Shown here one piece after another: positions 51,588 through 63,560 of a stretch of 64,000 bases of DNA. The position numbers and the translations under genes are program-made. The DNA is taken from contig JAWDGP010003779.1 of the NCBI GenBank assembly GCA_033675545.1, positions 171,501-235,500 on the forward strand, given 5' to 3'. Source of the DNA: Elysia crispata (lineage: Eukaryota; Mollusca; Gastropoda; Plakobranchidae). The notes below the pieces were generated by a model, which saw nothing but the letters and a program-made list of their open reading frames with translations, was not told the DNA's origin and ran no database searches. How positions within the stretch are numbered: the first letter of the stretch is position 1; the number at the start of each line of letters is the position of its first letter.

Positions 51588-54500
51588 GGTAGCGACCTCA
51601 ATCTGTCACCCTCCTTCCTCTCTCTAGTTAGCGACCTCAATCTGTCACCCTCCTTCCTCTCTCTAGTTAGCGACCTCAATCTATCACCCTCCTTCCTCTC
51701 TCTAGTTAGCGACCTCAATCTGTCACCCTCCTTCCTCTCTCTAGTTAGTGACCTCAATCTATCACCCTCCTTCCTCTCTCTAGTTAGTGACCTCAATCTA
51801 TCACCCTCCTTCCTCTCTCTAGTTAGTGACCTCAATCTATCACCCTCCTTCCTCTCTCTAGTTAGCGACCTCAATCTGTCACCCTCCTTCCTCTCTCTAG
51901 TTAGCGACCTCAATCTATCACCCTCCTTCCTCTCTCTAGTTAGCGACCTCAATCTATCACCCTCCTTCCTCTCTCTAGTTAGTGACCCCAATCTGTCACC
52001 CTCCTTCCTCTCTCTAGTTAGCGACCCCAATCTATCACCCTCCTTCCTCTCTCTAGTTAGCGACCCCAATCTATCACCCTCCTTCCTCTCTCTAGTTAGC
52101 GACCCCAATCTATCACCCTCCTTCCTCTCTCTAGTTAGCGACCCCAATCTATCACCCTCCTTCCTCTCTCTAGTTAGAGACCTCAATCTATCACCCTCCT
52201 TCCTCTCTCTAGTTAGCGACCTCAATCTATCACCCTCCTTCCTCTCTCTAGTTAGCGACCCCAATCTATCACCCTCCTTCCTCTCTCTAGTTAGCAACCC
52301 CAATCTGTCAGCCTCCTTCCTCTCTCTAGTTAGCAACCCCAATCTGTCAGCCTCCTTCCTCTCTCTAGTTAGCAACCCCAATCTGTCAGCCTCCTTCCTC
52401 TCTCTGGTTAGCGACCCAAATCTGTCAGCCTCCTTCCTCTCTCTGGTTAGCGACCTCAATCTGTCACCCTCCTTCCTCTCTCTAGTTAGCGACCTCAGTC
52501 ACCCTCCTTCCTCTCTCTAGTTGGCGACCTCAATCTGTCAGCCTCCTTCCTCTCTCTAGTTAGCGACCTCAATCTGTCAGCCTCCTTCCTCTCTCTAGTT
52601 AGAGACCCCAATCTGTCACCCTCCTTCCTATCTCTAGTTAGCGACCTAAATCTGTCACCATCCTTCCTATCTCTAGTTAGAGACCCCAATCTGTCACCCT
52701 CCTTCCTCTCTCTAGTTAGCGACCTCAATCTGTCACCCTCCTTCCTCTCTCTAGTTAGAGACCCCAATCTGTCACCCTCCTTCCTATCTCTAGTTAGCGA
52801 CCTCAATCTATCACCCTCCTTCCTCTCTCTAGTTAGCGACCCCAATCTGTCAGCCTCCTTCCTCTCTCTAGTTAGAGACCCCAATCTGTCACCCTCCTTC
52901 CTATCTCTAGTTAGCGACCCCAATCTGTCACCCTCCTTCCTCTCTCTAGTTAGCGACCCCAATCTATCACCCTCCTTCCTCTCTCTAGTTAGCGACCCCA
53001 ATCTGTCACCCTCCTTCCTCTCTCTAGTTAGCGACCCCAATCTATCACCCTCCTTCCTCTCTCTAGTTAGCGACCTCAATCTGTCACCCTCCTTCCTCTC
53101 TCTAGTTAGCGACCCCAATCTATCACCCTCCTTCCTCTCTCTAGTTAGCGACCCCAATCTATCACCCTCCTTCCTCTCTCTAGTTAGCGACCCCAATCTA
53201 TCACCCTCCTTCCTATCTCTAGTTAGCGACCCCAATCTATCACCCTCCTTCCTCTCTCTAGTTAGCGACCCCAATCTATCACCCTCCTTCCTCTCTCTAG
53301 TTAGCGACCCCAATCTATCACCCTCCTTCCTCTCTCTAGTTAGCGACCCCAATCTATCACCCTCCTTCCTATCTCTAGTTAGCGACCCCAATCTATCACC
53401 CTCCTTCCTCTCTCTAGTTAGCGACCCCAATCTATCACCCTCCTTCCTCTCTCTAGTTAGCGACCCCAATCTGTCACCCTCCTTCCTCTCTCTAGTTAGC
53501 GACCCCAATCTATCACCCTCCTTCCTCTCTCTAGTTAGCGACCTCAATCTATCACCCTCCTTCCTCTCTCTAGTTAGTGACCTCAATCTATCACCCTCCT
53601 TCCTCTCTCTAGTTAGGGACCTCAATCTGTCACCCTCCTTCCTCTCTCTAGTTAGCGACCCCAATCTATCACCCTCCTTCCTCTCTCTAGTTAGCGACCC
53701 CAATCTATCACCCTCCTTCCTCTCTCTAGTTAGCGACCCCAATCTGTCACCCTCCTTCCTCTCTCTAGTTAGCGACCTCAATCTGTCACCCTCCTTCCTC
53801 TCTCTAGTTAGCGACCCCAATCTGTCACCCTCCTTCCTCTCTCTAGTTAGCGACCCCAATCTGTCACCCTCCTTCCTCTCTCTAGTTAGCGACCCCAATC
53901 TATCACCCTCCTTCCTCTCTCTAGTTAGCGACCCCAATCTGTCACCCTCCTTCCTCTCTCTAGTTAGCGACCCCAATCTATCACCCTCCTTCCTCTCTCT
54001 AGTTAGCGACCCCAATCTATCACCCTCCTTCCTCTCTCTAGTTAGCGACCCCAATCTATCACCCTCCTTCCTCTCTCTAGTTAGCGACCCCAATCTATCA
54101 CCCTCCTTCCTCTCTCTAGTTAGCGACCTCAATCTGTCACCCTCCTTCCTCTCTCTAGTTAGCGACCCCAATCTGTCACCCTCCTTTCTCTCTCTAGGTA
54201 GCGACCCCAATCTATCACCCTCCTTCCTCTCTCTAGTTAGCAACCCCAATCTATCACCCTCCTTCCTCTCTCTAGTTAGCGACCCCAATCTGTCACCCTC
54301 CTTCCTCTCTCTAGTTAGCGATCCCTATCTATCACCCTCCTTCCTCTCTCTAGTTAGCGACCTCAATCTGTCACCCTCCTTCCTCTCTCTAGTTAGCGAC
54401 CCCAATCTATCACCCTCCTTCCTCTCTCTAGTTAGCGACCCCAATCTATCACCCTCCTTCCTCTCTCTAGTTAGCGACCCCAATCTATCACCCTCCTTCC

Positions 54501-57500
54501 TCTCTCTAGTTAGCGATCCCTATCTATCACCCTCCTTCCTCTCTCTAGTTAGCGATCCCTATCTATCACCCTCCTTCCTCTCTCTAGTTAGCGACCCCAA
54601 TCTGTCACCCTCCTTCCTCTCTCTAGTTAGCGACCCCAATCTATCACCCTCCATCCTCTCTCTAGTTAGCGACCCCAATCTGTCACCCTCCTTCCTCTCT
54701 CTAGTTAGCGACCTCAATCTGTCACCCTCCTTCCTCTCTCTAGTTAGCGACCCCAATCTGTCACCCTCCTTCCTCTCTCTAGTTAGCGACCCCAATCTGT
54801 CACCCTCCTTCCTCTCTCTAGTTAGCGACCCCAATCTGTCACCCTCCTTCCTCTCTCTAGTTAGCGACCCCAATCTATCACCCTCCTTCCTCTCTCTAGT
54901 TAGCGACCCCAATCTGTCACCCTCCTTCCTCTCTCTAGTTAGCGACCCCAATCTATCACCCTCCTTCCTCTCTCTAGTTAGCGACCTCAATCTGTCACCC
55001 TCCTTCCTCTCTCTAGTTAGCGACCCCAATCTATCACCCTCCTTCCTCTCTCTAGTTAGCGACACCAATCTATCACCCTCCTTCCTCTCTCTAGTTAGCG
55101 ACCCCAATCTATCACCCTCCTTCCTCTCTCTAGTTAGCGATCCCTATCTATCACCCTCCTTCCTCTCTCTAGTTAGCGATCCCGATCTATCACCCTCCTT
55201 CCTCTCTCTAGTTAGCGACCCCAATCTGTCACCCTCCTTCCTCTCTCTAGTTAGCGACCCCAATCTATCACCCTCCTTCCTCTCTCTAGTTAGCGACCCC
55301 AATCTATCACCCTCCTTCCTCTCTCTAGTTAGCGACCCCAATCTATCACCCTCCTTCCTCTCTCTAGTTAGCGACCCCAATCTGTCACCCTCCTTCCTCT
55401 CTCTAGTTAGCGACCCCTATCTATCACCCTCCTTCCTCTCTCTAGTTAGCGACCTCAATCTGTCACCCTCCTTCCTCTCTCTAGTTAGCGACCCCAATCT
55501 ATCACCCTCCTTCCTCTCTCTAGTTAGCGACCCCAATCTATCACCCTCCTTCCTCTCTCTAGTTAGCGACCCCAATCTATCACCCTCCTTCCTCTCTCTA
55601 GTTAGCGACCCCAATCTATCACCCTCCTTCCTCTCTCTAGTTAGCGACCCCAATCTGTCACCCTCCTTCCTCTCTCTAGTTAGCGACCCCAATCTATCAC
55701 CCTCCTTCCTCTCTCTAGTTAGCGACCCCAATCTATCACCCTCCTTCCTCTCTCTAGTTAGCGATCCCTATCTGTCAGCCTCCTTCCTCTCTCTAGTTAG
55801 CGACCCCAATCTATCACCCTCCTTCCTCTCTCTAGTTAGCGACCCCAATCTATCACCCTCCTTCCTCTCTCTAGTTAGCGACCCCAATCTGTCAGCCTCC
55901 TTCCTCTCTCTAGTTAGCGACCTTAATCTATCACCCTCCTTCCTCTCTCTAGTTAGCGACCTTAATCTGTCACCCTCCTTCCTCTCTCTAGTTAGCGACC
56001 CCAATCTATCACCCTCCTTCCTCTCTCTAGTTAGCGACCTCAATCTGTCACCCTCCTTCCTCTCTCTAGTTAGCGACCCCAATCTATCACCCTCCTTCCT
56101 CTCTCTAGTTAGCGACCCCAATCTGTCACCCTCCTTCCTCTCTCTAGTTAGCGACCTCAATCTGTCACCCTCCTTCCTCTCTCTAGTTAGCGACCCCAAT
56201 CTATCACCCTCCTTCCTCTCTCTAGTTAGCGACCCCAATCTATCACCCTCCTTCCTCTCTAGTTAGCGATCCCTATCTATCACCCTCCTTCCTCTCTCTA
56301 GTTAGCGACCCCAAGCTGTCACCCTCCTTCCTCTCTCTAGTTAGCGACCTCAATCTGTCACCCTCCTTCCTCTCTCTAGTTAGCGACCCCAATCTGTCAC
56401 CCTCCTTCCTCTCTCTAGTTAGCGACCTCAATCTGTCACCCTCCTTCCTCTCTCTAGTTAGCGACCCCAATCTGTCACCCTCCTTCCTCTCTCTAGTTAG
56501 CGACCCCAATCTGTCACCCTCCTTCCTCTCTCTAGTTAGCGACCCCAATCTGTCACCCTCCTTCCTCTCTCTAGTTAGCGACCCCAATCTGTCACCCTCC
56601 TTCCTCTCTCTAGTTAGCGACCCCAATCTATCACCCTCCTTCCTCTCTCTAGTTAGCGACCACCTCCCCAATCTTTCACCCTCCTTCCTCTCTCTAGTTA
56701 GCGACCCCAATCTGTCACCCTCCTTCCTCTCTCTAGTTAGCGACCCCAATCTATCACCCTCCTTCCTCTCTCTAGTTAGCGACCCCAATCTATCACCCTC
56801 CTTCCTCTCTCTAGTTAGCGACCCCAATCTATCACCCTCCTTCCTCTCTCTAGTTAGCGACCCCAATCTGTCACCCTCCTTCCTCTCTCTAGTTAGCGAC
56901 CCCTATCTATCACCCTCCTTCCTCTCTCTAGTTAGCGACCTCAATCTGTCACCCTCCTTCCTCTCTCTAGTTAGCGACCCCAATCTATCACCCTCCTTCC
57001 TCTCTCTAGTTAGCGACCCCAATCTATCACCCTCCTTCCTCTCTCTAGTTAGCGACCCCAATCTATCACCCTCCTTCCTCTCTCTAGTTAGCGACCCCTA
57101 TCTATCACCCTCCTTCCTCTCTCTAGTTAGCGACCCCAATCTGTCACCCTCCTTCCTCTCTCTAGTTAGCGACCCCAATCTATCACCCTCCTTCCTCTCT
57201 CTAGTTAGCGACCTCAATCTGTCACCCTCCTTCCTCTCTCTAGTTAGCGACCCCAATCTGTCACCCTCCTTCCTCTCTCTAGTTAGCGACCCCAATCTGT
57301 CACCCTCCTTCCTCTCTCTAGTTAGCGACCTCAATCTGTCACCCTCCTTCCTCTCTCTAGTTAGCGACCCCAATCTATCACCCTCCTTCCTCTCTCTAGT
57401 TAGCGACCCCAATCTGTCACCCTCCTTCCTCTCTCTAGTTAGCGACCCCAATCTGTCACCCTCCTTCCTCTCTCTAGTTAGCGACCTCAATCTATCACCC

Positions 57501-57518
57501 TCCTTCCTCTCTCTAGTT
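51588..57518 (+). repeat. Satellite array block 1: 39-bp unit (type A), about 150 copies
   Basis: The unit is gttagcgaccccaatctatc then accctccttcctctctcta, 39 bp. Main variants: cctc/cccc, tatc/tgtc, gcctcc/accctcc, and gatccctatc. Three length exceptions: a 35-bp unit near 52488, a 37-bp unit near 56250 and a 45-bp unit near 56655. Minus-strand translation gives GSLTRERKEGDRL per unit; the frame is repeatedly closed by TAG and shifted by the 35- and 37-bp units. Confidence 0.97.
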
Positions 57519-58500
57519 AGCGACCTCATTTGTCTCCCCAATCTGTCACCCTCCTTCCTCTCTCTAGTTAGCGACCCCAATCTGTCACCCTCCTTCCTCT
57601 CTCTAGTTAGCGACCTCAATCTGTCACCCTCCTTCCTCTCTCTAGTTAGCGACCCCAATCTGTCACCCTCCTTCCTCTCTCTAGTTAGCGACCCCAATCT
57701 GTCACCCTCCTTCCTCTCTCTAGTTAGCGACCCCAATCTGTCACCCTCCTTCCTCTCTCTAGTTAGCGACCTCAATCTGTCACCCTCCTTCCTCTCTCTA
57801 GTTAGCGACCTCAATCTGTCACCCTCCTTCCTCTCTCTAGTTAGCGACCCCAATCTGTCACCCTCCTTCCTCTCTCTAGTTAGCGACCCCAATCTGTCAC
57901 CCTCCTTCCTCTCTCTAGTTAGCGACCCCAATCTGTCACCCTCCTTCCTCTCTCTAGTTAGCGACCCCAATCTGTCACCCTCCTTCCTCTCTCTAGTTAG
58001 CGACCTCAATCTATCACCCTCCTTCCTCTCTCTAGTTAGCGACCCCAATCTATCACCCTCCTTCCTCTCTCTAGTTAGCGACCTCATTTGTCTCCCCAAT
58101 CTATCACCCTCCTTCCTCTCTCTAGTTAGCGACCTCAATCTATCACCCTCCTTCCTCTCTCTAGTTAGCGACCCCAATCTATCACCCTCCTTCCTCTCTC
58201 TAGTTAGCGACCCCAATCTGTCACCCTCCTTCCTCTCTCTAGTTAGCGACCTCAATCTGTCACCCTCCTTCCTCTCTCTAGTTAGCGACCTCATTTGTCT
58301 CCCCAATCTATCACCCTCCTTCCTCTCTCTAGTTAGCGACCTCAATCTATCACCCTCCTTCCTCTCTCTAGTTAGCGACCCCAATCTGTCACCCTCCTTC
58401 CTCTCTCTAGTTAGCGACCTCGTTTGTCTCCCCAATCTATCACCCTCCTTCCTCTCTCTAGTTAACGACCTCAATCTGTCACCCACCTTCCTCTCTCTAG
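57519..58500 (+). repeat. Satellite array block 2: mixed 39-bp and intermediate 51-bp units
   Basis: Ordinary A units with single 51-bp units carrying cctcatttgtctcc or cctcgtttgtctcc inserted near 57519, 58077, 58279 and 58413. The 12-bp insertion is here in a form intermediate between A and the later B units. Confidence 0.95.
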
Positions 58501-61400
58501 TTAGCGACCACATTTGTCTCCCCAATCCATCACCCTCCTTCCTCTCTCTAGTTAGCGACTACATTTGTGTCCCCAATCCATCACCCTCCTCCCTCTCTCT
58601 AGTTAGCGACCACATTTGTGTCCCCAATCTGTCACCCTCCTCCCTCTCTCTAGTTAGCGACCACATTTGTGTCCCCAATCTGTCACCCTCCTCCCTCTCT
58701 CTAGTTAGCGACCACATTTGTGTCCCCAATCCATCACCCTCCTTCCTCTCTCTAGTTAGCGACTACATTTGTCTCCCCAATCCATCACCCTCCTTCCTCT
58801 CTCTAGTTAGCGACCACATTTGTCTCCCCAATCCATCACCCTCCTCCCTCTCTCTAGTTAGCGACTACATTTGTCTCCCCAATCCATCACCCTCCTTCCT
58901 CTCTCTAGTTAGCGACCACATTTGTGTCCCCAATCTGTCACCCTCCTTCCTCTCTCTAGTTAGCGACCACATTTGTGTCCCCAATCTATCACCCTCCTCC
59001 CTCTCTCTAGTTAGCGACCACATTTGTCTCCCCAATCCATCACCCTCCTTCCTCTCTCTAGTTAGCCACCACATTTGTGTCCCCAATCTATCACCCTCCT
59101 CCCTCTCTCTAGTTAGCGACCACATTTGTCTCCCCAATCCATCACCCTCCTTCCTCTCTCTAGTTAGCGACCACATTTGTGTCCCCAATCTATCACCCTC
59201 CTTCCTCTCTCTAGTTAGCGACCACATTTGTCTCCCCAATCCATCACCCTCCTCCCTCTCTCTAGTTAGCGACTACATTTGTGTCCCCAATCTATCACCC
59301 TCCTTCCTCTCTCTAGTTAGCGACTACATTTGTCTCCCCAATCCATCACCCTCCTCCCTCTCTCTAGTTAGCGACTACATTTGTGTCCCCAATCCATCAC
59401 CCTCCTCCCTCTCTCTAGTTAGCGACTACATTTGTCTCCCCAATCCATCACCCTCCTCCCTCTCTCTAGTTAGCGACCACATTTGTCTCCCCAATCCATC
59501 ACCCTCCTTCCTCTCTCTAGTTAGCGACCACATTTGTGTCCCCAATCTATCACCCTCCTCCCTCTCTCTAGTTAGCGACCACATTTGTCTCCCCAATCCA
59601 TCACCCTCCTCCCTCTCTCTAGTTAGCGACTACATTTGTCTCCCCAATCCATCACCCTCCTCCCTCTCTCTAGTTAGCGACCACATTTGTCTCCCCAATC
59701 CATCACCCTCCTCCCTCTCTCTAGTTAGCGACTACATTTGTGTCCCCAATCTATCACCCTCCTTCCTCTCTCTAGTTAGCGACTACATTTGTCTCCCCAA
59801 TCCATCACGCTCCTCCCTCTCTCTAGTTAGCGACTACATTTGTCTCCCCAATCCATCACCCTCCTCCCTCTCTCTAGTTAGCGACCACATTTGTCTCCCC
59901 AATCCATCACCCTCCTTCCTCTCTCTAGTTAGCGACCACATTTGTCTCCCCAATCTATCACCCTCCTCCCTCTCTCTAGTTAGCGACTACATTTGTCTCC
60001 CCAATCCATCACCCTCCTCCCTCTCTCTAGTTAGCGACCACATTTGTCTCCCCAATCCATCACCCTCCTCCCTCTCTCTAGTTAGCGACCACATTTGTCT
60101 CCCCAATCCATCACCCTCCTTCCTCTCTCTAGTTAGCGACCACATTTGTCTCCCCAATCCATCACCCTCCTCCCTCTCTCTAGTTAGCGACCACATTTGT
60201 CTCCCCAATCCATCACCCTCCTCCCTCTCTCTAGTTAGCGACCACATTTGTCTCCCCAATCCATCACCCTCCTTCCTCTCTCTAGTTAGCGACCACATTT
60301 GTGTCCCCAATCCATCACCCTCCTCCCTCTCTCTAGTTAGCGACCACATTTGTGTCCCCAATCTATCACCCTCCTTCCTCTCTCTAGTTAGCGACTACAT
60401 TTGTGTCCCCAATCTATCACCCTCCTTCCTCTCTCTAGTTAGCGACTACATTTGTGTCCCCAATCTATCACCCTCCTTCCTCTCTCTAGTTAGCGACCAC
60501 ATTTGTGTCCCCAATCTATCACCCTCCTTCCTCTCTCTAGTTAGCGACTACATTTGTGTCCCCAATCTATCACCCTCCTTCCTCTCTCTAGTTAGCGACT
60601 ACATTTGTGTCCCCAATCTATCACCCTCCTTCCTCTCTCTAGTTAGCGACCACATTTGTCTCCCCAATCCATCACCCTCCTTCCTCTCTCTAGTTAGCGA
60701 CCACATTTGTGTCCCCAATCTATCACCCTCCTTCCTCTCTCTAGTTAGCGACCACATTTGTCTCCCCAATCCATCACCCTCCTTCCTCTCTCTAGTTAGC
60801 GACTACATTTGTCTCCCCAATCCATCACCCTCCTTCCTCTCTCTAGTTAGCGACTACATTTGTCTCCCCAATCCATCACCCTCCTTCCTCTCTCTAGTTA
60901 GCGACCACATTTGTCTCCCCAATCTATCACCCTCCTTCCTCTCTCTAGTTAGCGACCACATTTGTCTCCCCAATCTATCACCCTCCTTCCTCTCTCTAGT
61001 TAGCGACCACATTTGTCTCCCCAATCCATCACCCTCCTTCCTCTCTGTAGTTAGCGACCACATTTGTGTCCCCAATCTATCACCCTCCTTCCTCTCTCTA
61101 GTTAGCGACCACATTTGTCTCCCCAATCCATCACCCTCCTTCCTCTCTCTAGTTAGCGACCACATTTGTGTTCCCAATCTATCACCCTCCTTCCTCTCTC
61201 TAGTTAGCGACCACATTTGTCTCCCCAATCCATCACCCTCCTTCCTCTCTCTAGTTAGCGACCACATTTGTCTCCCCAATCCATCACCCTCCTTCCTCTC
61301 TCTAGTTAGCGACCACATTTGTGTCCCCAATCTATCACCCTCCTTCCTCTCTCTAGTTAGCGACCACATTTGTCTCCCCAATCCATCACCCTCCTTCCTC
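58501..61400 (+). repeat. Satellite array block 3: 51-bp unit (type B), about 57 copies
   Basis: The unit is gttagcgaccacatttgtgt, ccccaatctatcaccctcct, ccctctctcta, 51 bp. It is A with a 12-bp insertion (acatttgtgtcc or acatttgtctcc) after gcgacc. The sub-variants gtgtcc+ctatc and ctcc+ccatc are linked and often alternate. Confidence 0.96.
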
Positions 61401-61800
61401 TCTCTAGTTAGCGACCTCAATCTATCACCCTCCTTCCTCTCTCTAGTTAGCGACCCCAATCTATCACCCTCCTTCCTCTCTCTAGTTAGCGACCCCAATC
61501 TATCACCCTCCTTCCTCTCTCTAGTTAGCGATCCCTATCTGTCAGCCTCCTTCCTCTCTCTAGTTAGCGACCCCAATCTATCACCCTCCATCCTCTCTCT
61601 AGTTAGCGACCCCAATCTATCACCCTCCTTCCTCTCTCTAGTTAGCGACCCCAATCTATCACCCTCCTTCCTCTCTCTAGTTAGCGACCCCAATCTGTCA
61701 CCCTCCTTCCTCTCTCTAGTTAGCGATCCCTATCTATCACCCTCCTTCCTCTCTCTAGTTAGCGACCTCAATCTGTCACCCTCCTTCCTCTCTCTAGTTA
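61401..61800 (+). repeat. Satellite array block 4: return of 39-bp units, about 10 copies
   Basis: A-type units, including the marker variants gatccctatctgtcagcc (about 61528) and ccctccatcc (about 61585), which also occur in block 1. This suggests a transposed block of the array. Confidence 0.94.
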
Positions 61801-63560
61801 GCGACCACATTTGTCTCCCCAATCTGTCACCCTCCTTCCTCTCTCTAGTTAGCGACCACATTTGTCTCCCCAATCTATCACCCTCCTTCCTCTCTCTAGT
61901 TAGCGACCACATTTGTCTCCCCAATCTATCACCCTCCTTCCTCTCTCTAGTTAGCGACCACATTTGTGTCCCCAATCTGTCACCCTCCTTCCTCTCTCTA
62001 GTTAGCGACCACATTTGTCTCCCCAATCTATCACCCTCCTTCCTCTCTCTAGTTAGCGACCACATTTGTCTCCCCAATCCATCACCCTCCTTCCTCTCTC
62101 TAGTTAGCGACCACATTTGTGTCCCCAATCTATCACCCTCCTTCCTCTCTCTAGTTAGCGACCACATTTGTCTCCCCAATCTATCACCCTCCTTCCTCTC
62201 TCTAGTTAGCGACCACATTTGTGTCCCCAATCTATCACCCTCCTTCCTCTCTCTAGTTAGCGACCACATTTGTCTCCCCAATCTATCACCCTCCTTCCTC
62301 TCTCTAGTTAGCGACCACATTTGTGTCCCCAATCTATCACCCTCCTTCCTCTCTCTAGTTAGCGACCACATTTGTGTCCCCAATCTATCACCCTCCTTCC
62401 TCTCTCTAGTTAGCGACCACATTTGTCTCCCCAATCTATCACCCTCCTTCCTCTCTCTAGTTAGCGACTACATTTGTCTCCCCAATCCATCACCCTCCTC
62501 CCTCTCTCTAGTTAGCGACCACATTTGTCTCCCCAATCCATCACCCTCCTTCCTCTCTCTAGTTAGCGACCACATTTGTCTCTCCAATCCATCACCCTCC
62601 TTCCTCTCTCTAGTTAGCGACCACATTTGTCTCTCCAATCTATCACCCTCCTTCCTCTCTCTAGTTAGCGACCACATTTGTCTCCCCAATCCATCACCCT
62701 CCTCCCTCTCTCTAGTTAGCGACCACATTTGTCTCTCCAATCCATCACCCTCCTTCCTCTCTCTAGTTAGCGACCACATTTGTGTCCCCAATCTATCATC
62801 CTCCTCCCTCTCTCTAGTTAGCGACTACATTTGTGTCCCCAATCTATCACCCTCCTCCCTCTCTCTAGTTAGCGACCACATTTGTCTCTCCAATCCATCA
62901 CCCTCCTTCCTCTCTCTAGTTAACGACCTCAATCTATCACCCTCCTCCCTCTCTCTAGTTAGCGACCACATTTGTGTCCCCAATCCATCACCCTCCTTCC
63001 TCTCTCTAGTTAGCGACCACATTTGTCTCCCCAATCCATCACCCTCCTTCCTCTCTCTAGTTAGCGACCACATTTGTCTCCCCAATCTATCACCCTCCTT
63101 CCTCTCTCTAGTTAGCGACCACATTTGTGTCCCCAATCTATCACCCTCCTTCCTCTCTCTAGTTAGCGACCACATTTGTGTCCCCAATCTATCACCCTCC
63201 TTCCTCTCTCTAGTTAGCGACCACATTTGTGTCCCCAATCTATCACCCTCCTTCCTCTCTCTAGTTAGCGACCACATTTGTCTCCCCAATCCATCACCCT
63301 CCTTCCTCTCTCTAGTTAGCGACCACATTTGTCTCCCCAATCCATCACCCTCCTTCCTCTCTCTAGTTAGCGACCACATTTGTGTCCCCAATCTATCACC
63401 CTCCTTCCTCTCTCTAGTTAGCGACCACATTTGTGTCCCCAATCTATCACCCTCCTTCCTCTCTCTAGTTAGCGACCACATTTGTGTCCCCAATCTATCA
63501 CCCTCCTCCCTCTCTCTAATTAGCGACCACATTTGTCTCTCCAATCTATCACCCTCCTTC
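61801..63560 (+). repeat. Satellite array block 5: 51-bp units, about 34 copies
   Basis: B-type units, with ccacatttgtctctccaatc variants from 62570 to 62760 and one A-like unit near 62921 (gttaacgacctcaatc). Confidence 0.95.

Noticed and set aside
51585..52520. A 311-codon forward frame in the satellite
   Set aside because: It is the antisense shadow of the 39-bp repeat frame; length divisible by three explains it without coding.
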